Positions 34,059 through 40,744 of a stretch of 64,000 nt of DNA are shown one piece after another. Position 1 is the first letter of the stretch; each line of letters begins with the position of its first letter. The position numbers and the translations under genes are program-made. Source of the DNA: Loktanella sp. M215 (GTDB lineage: Bacteria > Pseudomonadota > Alphaproteobacteria > Rhodobacterales > Rhodobacteraceae); contig NZ_WMEA01000001.1 in assembly GCF_021735925.1 (NCBI RefSeq), positions 62,001-126,000 of the forward strand, in the 5' to 3' direction. Below the pieces are notes generated by a model, which saw only the letters and a list, made by a program, of their open reading frames with translations, was not told the DNA's origin and did not search any database.

Positions 34059-34910
34059 TCAAGCTCTGATCTGCTCCTGCTGATCGGGTTGCGTTGCTTC
34101 GATTTGCCGTGAGTAGACCACCGCTGGGGATTGGCCGCCAAGGGCTTTGTGCGGGCGGCGGTGATTGTAGAACTCCATCCATTGCCTGACACCTGCGCGG
34201 GCCTGAGACCCGGCCTCCCAGGCGTGAAGGTAGACGCACTCGTATTTCAGCGTGCGCCACAGACGCTCGATGAAGATTTTGTCCAAGTAGCGGCCCTTGC
34301 CATCCATCGATATGCGGACGCACGACCGCCGCAGGCGATCTGTCCAGGCAAACGATGTGAACTGCGATCCCTGATCGCTGTTCATGATGTCAGGTGGCCC
34401 GAACCGATAGATTGCCTCGTTCAGCGCGTCGACGCAGAAGTCGGCGTCCAGCGTGTTCGAGATCCGCCAGGCCAGAACCATTCGGGTGTGCCAGTCCATG
34501 ATCGCCACCAGATAAAGAAACCCTCTGCGCATCGGCAGGTAGGTGATGTCCACGCACCAAACCTGATTGGGCCGCTCTACGCGCAGCCCGCGCAAGAGGT
34601 AGGGATAGGTCTTGTGCCCATTCGCCGGCTTGCTGGTGTTGGGTTTCTGGTAGATTGGCATCAAACCAATCAGGCGCATAAGCCGACGGATGCGCTTCTC
34701 GTTCACCGCGTGTCCCTCGTTGCGCAGGTGCCACGTCATCTGGCGAACGCCGAAGAAGGGCGTCTCCAGGAATTGCACGTCGATCAGCCGCATCAGCGCG
34801 AGGTTCTGCTCCGTCTCACCCTGCGGCATGTAATAAAACGACGACCGCGGTATCGACAGAAGCGCGCACTGCTGGCCAATCGACAGGTCCGGATGGTCGC
34901 GCTCGACCAT
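34059..34910 (-). CDS. IS3-family transposase OrfB (DDE domain)
   Basis: A 283-residue catalytic part counted from Met at 34910 (MVERDHPDLSIGQQC). An N-terminal HTH_21-like region (RRLMRLIGLMPIYQKP) is followed by the rve integrase core, with the DDE triad Asp in WCVDITYLP, Asp in MNSDQGSQF and Glu in FIERLWRTLKYE, and the IS3 YNHRRPH signature. The same frame is open upstream into orfA, and the functional transposase is probably the OrfAB fusion made by -1 frameshifting. It appears intact and possibly active. Confidence 0.92.
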   Translation of the reverse strand: MVERDHPDLSIGQQCALLSIPRSSFYYMPQGETEQNLALMRLIDVQFLETPFFGVRQMTWHLRNEGHAVNEKRIRRLMRLIGLMPIYQKPNTSKPANGHKTYPYLLRGLRVERPNQVWCVDITYLPMRRGFLYLVAIMDWHTRMVLAWRISNTLDADFCVDALNEAIYRFGPPDIMNSDQGSQFTSFAWTDRLRRSCVRISMDGKGRYLDKIFIERLWRTLKYECVYLHAWEAGSQARAGVRQWMEFYNHRRPHKALGGQSPAVVYSRQIEATQPDQQEQIRA

Positions 34911-35211
34911 GCTGCGCCTCACTTCCCGCCCCAAGGTTTGAGCTTTCTTTCCAAAAAGAGTTGGCCACAGCCAGCTCTCCGATCTTGGCATGCAAGTCCC
35001 TGACCTGGTCTTCATCAACGACGGGTGCCTTGCGGCCGCCACGTTCGAAGACACCAGACGCGCCGTCCAGCAGCGCACGTTTCCATTGGTTGATCATCGT
35101 CGGATGCACCCCGAACCGGCTCGCCAGTTCCGACACGGTCGCCTCACCTTTCAACGCCTCAAGCGCCACCCTCGCCTTGAACTCAGGGGCATGTTGCTTT
35201 CGTTTCGTCAT
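34816..35211 (-). CDS. IS3-family OrfA (helix-turn-helix)
   Basis: A 131-residue protein with a HTH_Tnp_1 motif (FKARVALEALKGEATVSELA; HPTMINQWKRALL) and a leucine/alanine heptad region after it. AAGGAG precedes the ATG at 35211. Its frame overlaps orfB. At about 34943-34958 the minus strand reads TTTTTGGAAAGAAAGC, a run able to slip -1, where the homologous reading moves from ANSFW in this frame to GKKAQ in the orfB frame. Confidence 0.88.
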   Translation of the reverse strand: MTKRKQHAPEFKARVALEALKGEATVSELASRFGVHPTMINQWKRALLDGASGVFERGGRKAPVVDEDQVRDLHAKIGELAVANSFWKESSNLGAGSEAQHGRARPSGPVDWPAVRASVDTAVVVLLHAAG

Positions 35212-35298
35212 CTTCGATCTCCTTCGTGGTGAAGATCAGCAGACAGCAATTCAGAGCTTACGTCAGTGTCCAGTTTTCGGGGGGCACCTCACATCGGT

Positions 35299-35814
35299 AT
35301 GGTCCCAATTGCGAAGGCGGCTGAAAAAGCAAAGCTGTTGTGCGTCGAAATTGTGCACCTCATTCTTGGTGGCTTTCTGGAAAACGTTGCGCGATTGACC
35401 AAGGTGCATGGTTGTTCGTCAATCCTCGTCGACCCCGTCGACCCCGTCGAAGTCCGCGCGCGATCTCGTGCTGTTCTGGCAGGTATGTCGGCGTTCCAGG
35501 CGTTCGGCTCCCTCAAAATTCCAAGAGCATCGGGATGGGCTCTGGCAGAGCGTCACGAGGGGCCTCGCCTCAATCCGCTTGTTATTGAAAGCCCGAATAC
35601 ATGTCATCGCATCCACAGGTTCACCGGCGAGACCGTTGCCGCGTTTGTGTCCGAATTCACAACGGATGTTCGCATTGCAAACATGTATGACCTGCCGAAG
35701 AATGTAGTGATCTCTCAGCTGAAGCGAGCCCGGGTTCGCACGGTTGTTCCCTATGCGGAGATCGGCATCTATTTGTATCGGGCGTCGAACATTCCCGAAA
35801 TGGAGACCGATTAA
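35299..35814 (+). pseudogene. 5'-truncated gene resembling the C-terminus of a TniQ-type transposition protein
   Basis: A 171-residue reading frame whose upstream end runs into the IS right terminus (open from 35266), with no ribosome-binding site. Two repeating helix-turn-helix-like blocks are visible (MVPIAKAAEKAKLLCVEIVH and MYDLPKNVVISQLKRARVRT), closing with VPYAEIGIYLYRASNIPEM. This layout, ending in a short beta element before YRAS, resembles the C-terminal region of TniQ-type proteins of Tn5053/Tn7-like transposons. That is pattern recognition, not a search. Base composition is less GC-rich than neighbours, consistent with transfer. The missing N-terminal part is not on the other side of the IS, so a deletion is likely. 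Confidence 0.5.
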
Positions 35815-35875
35815 GGTAAGCCCTAGCCGCGGCTTCTGCGGGAGAGTCCAAAAAAACTTCAAATATCTGATATGA

Positions 35876-35902
35876 GACCGCTTTCGAGCGGCCTTTCTCT
35901 TT
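35876..35902 (+). terminator. Intrinsic terminator after the TniQ-like fragment
   Basis: The stem CCGCT-TTCG-AGCGG (35878-35891) with a stable UUCG loop is followed by a T-rich stretch (TTTCTCTTTT). It lies 64 bp after the stop of the truncated gene, and the neighbouring sequence is AT-rich compared with the window. Confidence 0.65.
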
Positions 35903-35966
35903 TGATCAATCCGAAAAATTGCGTTATGGCATCACTGTGAATCGTGTATTTGAGGCCCGTGATCCG

Positions 35967-36154
35967 AATGGACACGAATTAGTTGTCAAATGGCCAAAAT
36001 GGCAGATTTCCAAGGTTTCATGCTATCATAAATCAGTCACTTAGAGGCGGCCGATGGACAAATAGTGCTGGTCGCTTCATTTCACAAAGCGACCACCATG
36101 ACTTGGCCATCTGACCTGTTCAGATGGCCATTTGACCAGCAGTTCGTGTCCATT
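35967..36154. repeat. 188-bp segment bounded by 30-bp inverted repeats
   Basis: The left arm (35967-35996, starting AATGGACACGAA and ending GTCAAATGGCCA) matches the complement of the right arm (36125-36154) at 26 of 30 positions. Inside are a perfect 8-bp dyad (GGTCGCTT, 36070-36077, against 36087-36094) and a perfect 11-bp dyad (TGGCCATCTGA, 36104-36114, against 36120-36130), the latter overlapping the right arm. ATGGCCA or a variant recurs several times. No gene lies inside. It looks like the joined ends of a lost transposon or a MITE-like element. From 36155 to 36385 I see nothing recognisable. Confidence 0.75.
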
Positions 36155-36385
36155 GCCTACTTTGACCGACACCGAGACATTCCCGGCAGCGACCAATAGA
36201 GAGTCTCGGCATGATCGAGGCGGCGCCTAAAAAAACGTGACCAAGGCTCTCTGGGTGCCGACCAGACTGCGCCTTGAAAAAGGCTACAGCGTGCTCAGCG
36301 CTTTTCATGTCCGGGAACGGCTGCGACGTGACGCGCAAGGGCCACCGACCCGAAGCCGCTGGGGGAATACCTGCGTTCCGCAGTC

Positions 36386-36772
36386 TCAGATCGCCGCGAC
36401 AGCCTGCTTCAGCAGGTCGCGCACCTGTCCTGCGACGGCGTGCAGCGCTGCGTTGTCGATCGCCTGCATCGACATGACGGGGTCGATGGCGCTGACCTCG
36501 ACACCGCCATCTATGGCACGCAGAATGACGTTGCACGGCAGCATGGCCCCCACACGCGGCTCTATCCCGATCGCCTGATGGGCCATCTTCGGGTTGCAGG
36601 CCCCGAGGATGAGATAGGCCGGCATGGCGACGTCGAGCTTCTTCTTCATGGTCGCCGCGACGTCGATTTCCGTCAGGATGCCGAACCCCGCGTCAGAGAG
36701 CGCCTTGCGCGTGCGGGTATCCACCTCGTCAAAGCTGGATCCGGTGATGATCCGGTTGATCGTATAGGTCAA
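36386..36772 (-). CDS. DUF302 domain protein
   Basis: A 128-residue soluble protein with the DUF302 core: TYTINRIITGSSFDEVDTRT near the start, FGILTEIDV, the ILGACNPKMAHQAI segment, and LPCNVILRAIDGGVEVSAIDP. Cysteines occur in GACNP and LPCNV. Family function is unproven; members often accompany metal-resistance or thiosulfate genes. First or second in a small minus-strand group with a 38-aa membrane peptide and a cupredoxin. Confidence 0.88.
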   Translation of the reverse strand: MTYTINRIITGSSFDEVDTRTRKALSDAGFGILTEIDVAATMKKKLDVAMPAYLILGACNPKMAHQAIGIEPRVGAMLPCNVILRAIDGGVEVSAIDPVMSMQAIDNAALHAVAGQVRDLLKQAVAAI

Positions 36773-36791
36773 AGCGTGTCTCCTTCAGGCG

Positions 36792-36908
36792 TCATTTCTT
36801 GATGTATTTCAGCAATGCCACGACCACGAAGGCGGCCACAACGGCAAGCACGAGCATCATGATCAGCCCATACCCCGTGCCAAAGCCCATGCCATAATCG
36901 TGCATCAT
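36792..36908 (-). CDS. 38-residue single-pass membrane peptide
   Basis: A short gene reading MMHDYGMGFGTGYG, then a hydrophobic helix (about residues 15-33), then the basic tail LLKYIKK. AAGGA lies about 8 nt upstream of the ATG at 36908, and the gene ends 19 bp before DUF302 on the same strand, so operon membership is likely. The His/Met/Gly-rich N-terminus is reminiscent of small metal-island membrane peptides, but no function is known. Confidence 0.65.
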   Translation of the reverse strand: MMHDYGMGFGTGYGLIMMLVLAVVAAFVVVALLKYIKK

Positions 36909-36993
36909 CGCGCCGTCCTTTCAGATGTGCCGCGATCCCGCGCGTGGGGGCCACTGGCAGGGTCATGGCTATGCAGATGCGGGCAAAACCGCA

Positions 36994-37503
36994 TCACGCC
37001 GTGACCGTCAGAAGCGTCCACATGCCCGCCGCGTAGTGGCCCGGAATGTTGCAGTAGAGGATATAGGTGCCGGGCTTCAGCATGAGGGTCAGTGCGCCGG
37101 ACTGGCCGGTGTCCAGCTCTGCCACTTCCCCCAGATCCCCGGCCGCATCCTCGTCAACCCTTTGCAGATCGGCGTCGTAAGGCATGGGCGTTGTCACGTC
37201 AGCGACAGGGGCCAGAACCATTTCGTGGATCATGTCCTTGGAGTCGTTGACGACCTGAAAGGTCACCTCGCCTGCGGGAACCTCGGTTACATCGGCGGTG
37301 ATCCCCATCGTGACCATGGACATGTCCGCGCCCATCATCCCCATGCCCATGGGATTTGTGCCACCCATCATGTTCATCGATGCGCCGCCCTTGTCCCAGA
37401 GCGAGACCTGAATGGTCGTCCCGCCCGCAAGGGCAGGCCCGACCGTCAGTGCGGTCATGCCACAGGCAAGCAAGGCCACGACACTGCGTCTGCTGTAAGA
37501 CAT
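36994..37503 (-). CDS. Periplasmic cupredoxin (plastocyanin-like copper protein)
   Basis: A 169-residue exported blue-copper protein. The N-terminus (SYSRRSVVALLACG, ending GPALA) is a signal peptide with paired arginines, so either Tat or Sec export is possible. A Met/Gly-rich region (NMMGGTNPMGMGMMGADMSM, about 43-62) may bind extra copper. The type 1 site is complete: His in DMIHEMVLAP and Cys-His-Met in YCNIPGHYAAGMW. GGAG precedes the ATG at 37503. With DUF302 and the small membrane peptide it suggests copper tolerance or copper delivery. Confidence 0.9.
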   Translation of the reverse strand: MSYSRRSVVALLACGMTALTVGPALAGGTTIQVSLWDKGGASMNMMGGTNPMGMGMMGADMSMVTMGITADVTEVPAGEVTFQVVNDSKDMIHEMVLAPVADVTTPMPYDADLQRVDEDAAGDLGEVAELDTGQSGALTLMLKPGTYILYCNIPGHYAAGMWTLLTVTA

Positions 37504-37620
37504 ATCTTCACTCCAATGCGAAACTGGCGGCATGCCAGATCATCAGCGTAGGCGTTGCGGGGCGGTCTGGCGTTGATGTCGATCAATGCGGCGGCATTAA
37601 ATGTCCGGTGACGCGATCCG

Positions 37621-38224
37621 TCAGATGCTGCACTTGCCTTGGACAGGATGTGGCGCCTTTCAAGCTTTGGGCGGCCCCTGCTCATCGGGTTGCGTTGCCG
37701 CGATTTTCGATGCGCCGTCCACCGCCGATGGTGGGCAGCAAAGCACCTTGCTTGGACCGATATCCCAGATTCACTAATCTACAAACCCTGAGACGGGCTG
37801 TTCATGATGTCAGGCGGTCCGAACCGAGAGGTAACCTCGTTCAGCTCGTCGATACCTACGGCAGAGACCGCGGACCGATAGCGGTGCAACCCCTCCCCAC
37901 GTCCCGCTGCAAGCCTGAGTTTTCTTTTGCAAAAGGGGTTCGGACGTTTTGTTTCGGACCGTAGGCCGTGGTGTGCGAAGCGGTGGCGTATCTGCTGGCG
38001 CCCCTCCAGCGGCCCTTTTATCCGATCTTGGCATGCAGGTTCCTGACCGTTGTTCAGGGTGACGTGGACCCGGGCCCGCCAACCCTCGCCCTTCAGCGCC
38101 ACCTGTGCCGTGACCTAAGGGACGTGTTGCTTGGGCATGGCCCTCCTCAAACCTCGTCGTGTTGAAGATCAGCAGAGCGATCAAAGACTTATTCCAGCCG
38201 AAAAAAGATCAACGGGGCGCCTGA
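37621..38224 (-). pseudogene. Decayed, internally deleted copy of the IS3-family element
   Basis: About 604 bp align in order to the 1272-bp element at 34020-35291. The left end (37621, TCAGATGCTGCACTTGCC against TGAGGTGCTCCCCTTCCC) and TTGGACAG, CTTTCAAGCT and ATCGGGTTGCGTTG match, then a block around 37800 (GTTCATGATGTCAGG), one at 38025 (GATCTTGGCATGCAGGT), and the right end at 38224 (GGGGCGCCTGA). More than half of the interior is missing and the frames are broken. It is an old relic in the same orientation as the intact copy. Confidence 0.85.
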
Positions 38225-38372
38225 TGTGAAAGACCGCTGTCAAAGAACGGTCGCTCTCTCCACGAAGGGGCCAGCCCAGACGCGACGCAGCACCGGGCTT
38301 CCCTCTTGTTCAGACGACACGGCGCCGGGCGTCCGCGGCATGATCCCCCGCCTCGCCCGACGCCGCTGCGCT

Positions 38373-38507
38373 TTATTTTTTCTTCTTGTCACTGATGTTC
38401 AGCGGGGTCTTGCCCTTGTTGAAGTCGGCGGTGGCCAGAACCTTCACCGCTTCCTTCTTGGGTTTCTTGGCTTCCTTGCTGCCGCGCTGTTTGTCGCCTT
38501 TTGACAT
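38373..38507 (-). CDS. Small lysine-rich protein
   Basis: A 44-residue, very basic protein (MSKGDKQRGSKEAKKPKKEA then LATADFNKGKTPLNISDKKKK). AAGGA is placed correctly before the ATG at 38507. The N-terminal KxxKEAKKPKKE pattern resembles short proteins seen in many alphaproteobacterial genomes; no role is established. Charge and size would fit nucleic-acid or ribosome association, but that is a guess. Confidence 0.65.
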   Translation of the reverse strand: MSKGDKQRGSKEAKKPKKEAVKVLATADFNKGKTPLNISDKKKK

Positions 38508-38841
38508 GATGATGATCCTTGCTTGGGCTGTCGCCGGTCGTCCCGACCGACACGGGTCTCCCTCGGACATCCCGGCGTTGGCACGCAGGTCACGCCCTCC
38601 CCGAGCGAAGGGCCATGAGGTGACATCATCCCATCCGTGCCCCGAATGCCAGCACTGGTTTGATCACTGCGGCCGTACGCCTTACATTTGGTTGTCCTGC
38701 GCAGGCCGGTCAGTGTTGGAGGACGGCTGACCCCGCGACGCTGCGGTCGCTGCGGGCCAAGGCAAGATGGGTCGGCTTGGGCCACAGGCCACGGCGCGCG
38801 GGGTCGCAGGACAGGGTCCACCGCCTGCCGCCCGTGTCCGG
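38508..38841. other. Intergenic region, no gene found
   Basis: A 334-bp stretch between the Lys-rich small gene and an unassigned membrane protein gene, both on the minus strand. It holds a short perfect dyad, CGGTCG-TCC-CGACCG (38535-38549), about 30 nt upstream of the small gene. Nothing else is convincing. Confidence 0.5.
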
Positions 38842-40293
38842 TCAGAACCACCCGCCGGTGATGCCCAGCACCAGAATGCCCGACGCCAGGGCCAGCGTGA
38901 TGGCGCCGAACAGGCCGTTCCAGCGCAGGCTGACCGTCAGCGTGCTGCGGTCGAGGATCGCACCGACATAGGTCGCCGTTGTCGCCAGTGGGGCCAGGCA
39001 GACCGTCAAGGTCCATCCCGTGAGCAGCGACAGCAAGGCCGTCTGCTGCGAAATCAGCGGCGTGCGGACCATGAACTCTGCCAGGATCACGACGGAAATG
39101 ATCGGGTGCAGGCCCAGCATGGCAGCGAGCAAGGTGACCCAGGCGAGGGCCAGAGCCAGCGCGACCGGGCCACCCCAGGCGACGATCGCGCCCAGCACGG
39201 GATCAAGCGCGTGTTGCGGCACGAGGGCCACCAGCAAGGCGCCGATCAGGCCCGCCAAGGCGAAGACGCCGATTTCATTGACGTAGCGGGGGGCGTTGGC
39301 CGTGAAATCGCGGATCAGCTGGACGGGGCCGCGCGCCCCGCTGCGGATCACCGACCAGATCACGGCATAGACCGGCACGACGCCAACCAGCACCTGCTGG
39401 AACGAGAACGGCAGCAGATGGTCGCCGGTGATGACAAGAAGCGCCAGCCCGACCAGATGCCCCAGCACGGCCAGCAGGCCCAGCCCGTCGCCGGGCGCGG
39501 GGGGCACGGCGACCGGCTTGGGAAAGATCGGGAACAGGCGGCGTTCGATGATGTCCATCAGACCGCCGACGATCAGAAACAGGGCCGCAAAGCCCAGCCC
39601 CCAGGGGGCGGCGTCGCGCCAGTGCACCTCGGTGAAGATCAGCAGCAACGTGTTGAGGGCGATGCCGAAGGGCGACCAGAAGGCGATGGTCGCGAACCCG
39701 CGGACGATGGCAGTGACGATCCGGCGTTCGCGCACGTCATGGACAGCGGGACTGACGGCGCTTTGGGATTCCAGCCGCCGCTGGCCGGCCAGCGTCATCT
39801 CGATCAGCAGGCCAAGGCCGCCGAGGTTCAGCAAGACGCCGAAGAGGTTGCCCCCGATGCCAAGCGAGACATAGCGGCGCGACGGTGGCTGGTTGGCCAG
39901 AAACGCCCCCGCCGCCTGAAACGCAGGATCGCGGGCGGCGACGAGCCGCAGGAAGATTAGCGCGATGAGGATCGAGGTCAGAAAGGACACGCGTCCCCCG
40001 GCGACCGTCAGATCCGGGATCGTCAGGCTGTGTGCGGCAAGGCCCCAGACGGCGATCAGGCCTGCGACGATCGCAAAGGACCGCACGATCAACGACGCAC
40101 GGCCGAGGTTCATCAGGATGAAGACGAGGATCAACGCGGCCGCGACCGTGGCCAGCGGCGGCGATCCGAAGACGACGGAGGCGATGTAGGTCAGAAAGCC
40201 CGCCGCCAGAAGCACTGCACCGCAGATGGCAAATCCGCCCGGAGGCACCGCCCGTGGCGTGACGATGACGTCGTCCGTTGTCTGGGTCGCCAT
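38842..40293 (-). CDS. Polytopic membrane protein, possible ion transporter
   Basis: A 483-residue protein with about 13-14 hydrophobic segments and short loops. The segment AAMLGLHPIISVVILAEFM (about 400) resembles the conserved hairpin in the C-terminal half of ion-transporter-superfamily proteins (ArsB, CitM, DctM-like), and the two halves show similar hydrophobic spacing. I do not recognise the specific family or substrate. It has no signal peptide and no partner protein nearby. The start is the first ATG in the frame; no alternative looks better. Confidence 0.7.
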   Translation of the reverse strand: MATQTTDDVIVTPRAVPPGGFAICGAVLLAAGFLTYIASVVFGSPPLATVAAALILVFILMNLGRASLIVRSFAIVAGLIAVWGLAAHSLTIPDLTVAGGRVSFLTSILIALIFLRLVAARDPAFQAAGAFLANQPPSRRYVSLGIGGNLFGVLLNLGGLGLLIEMTLAGQRRLESQSAVSPAVHDVRERRIVTAIVRGFATIAFWSPFGIALNTLLLIFTEVHWRDAAPWGLGFAALFLIVGGLMDIIERRLFPIFPKPVAVPPAPGDGLGLLAVLGHLVGLALLVITGDHLLPFSFQQVLVGVVPVYAVIWSVIRSGARGPVQLIRDFTANAPRYVNEIGVFALAGLIGALLVALVPQHALDPVLGAIVAWGGPVALALALAWVTLLAAMLGLHPIISVVILAEFMVRTPLISQQTALLSLLTGWTLTVCLAPLATTATYVGAILDRSTLTVSLRWNGLFGAITLALASGILVLGITGGWF

Positions 40294-40744
40294 GTCTGCC
40301 TTGCTTCGGCCTGCAGCCGCCTAGTGTTGTGGTCCCGGCCGCGCGGCTGCGCCATGCACGGGCGCTGGTGCATGCTGCCCGGTCGCCGTCAGATGCCTGA
40401 CCATTTGTCGATCAGGTCACGCGGCTTGTCCACCCGTCCCGTATCGGCCATGCGGCCGGATTCGGGGGCCATGCCGTCACAGGGCGCGGGCGCGGGTCAT
40501 GGGCGGGTCAGGGGATTGCGGGCAGCTGCGGTGTGGCCGATGTGGGCGCACATGGGCAATCTTCTTTGGGCGCGGCGATGTGGTCCACCTTGCGCGCGGT
40601 GGCGTAAAGATCTGCTTAAGTGCCGGACACCTTTGCACTGACGCAACCGCAGAGTGCATTACGGGCAGGCGCGGCGCTGCATTCACCCTCCCCTTTCGAT
40701 CCAAAAGCGCCTAAGGGTGGGCAGACCACGTCCTTGGGGGAAGC
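40294..40744. other. Intergenic region upstream of ptsP
   Basis: A 451-bp divergent gap. It should hold promoters for ptsP and the membrane protein gene. A 27-codon minus-strand frame (40389-40472, ending DLIDKWSGI) is open but has no ribosome-binding site, so it is not called. GGGGGAA lies just before the ptsP ATG. I saw no convincing sigma-factor site, riboswitch or structured RNA. Confidence 0.5.

Larger units (their letters stand above)
34020..35291 (-). mobile_element. IS3-family insertion sequence, complete
   Basis: A 1272-bp element starting 23 bp after the nrdJ stop. The ends are imperfect inverted repeats: TGAGGTGCTCCCC at 34020 and, on the other strand, TGAGGTGCCCCCC ending at 35291; a GGACA block is also shared further in. 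It carries overlapping orfA and orfB in the standard IS3 layout. The flanking bases show no 3-5 bp target duplication (AAC on the left, CAT on the right), so one junction may have been altered after insertion. A degraded copy of the same element lies at 37621-38224. Confidence 0.9.

Noticed and set aside
36120..36578. Overlapping open frames on both strands over the region upstream of and within DUF302
   Set aside because: They run through the DUF302 gene out of frame, have no ribosome-binding site and resemble no family; treated as chance frames of a GC-rich sequence.
34020..38224. Composite transposon carrying the copper genes between two IS copies
   Set aside because: The second IS copy is internally deleted and far more decayed, and no target duplication flanks the whole interval, so present-day mobilisation as a unit is not supported.
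40389..40472. 27-codon minus-strand frame ending DLIDKWSGI upstream of ptsP
   Set aside because: It has no ribosome-binding site, a Pro/Gly-rich start and no recognisable family; such short frames are common in GC-rich gaps.
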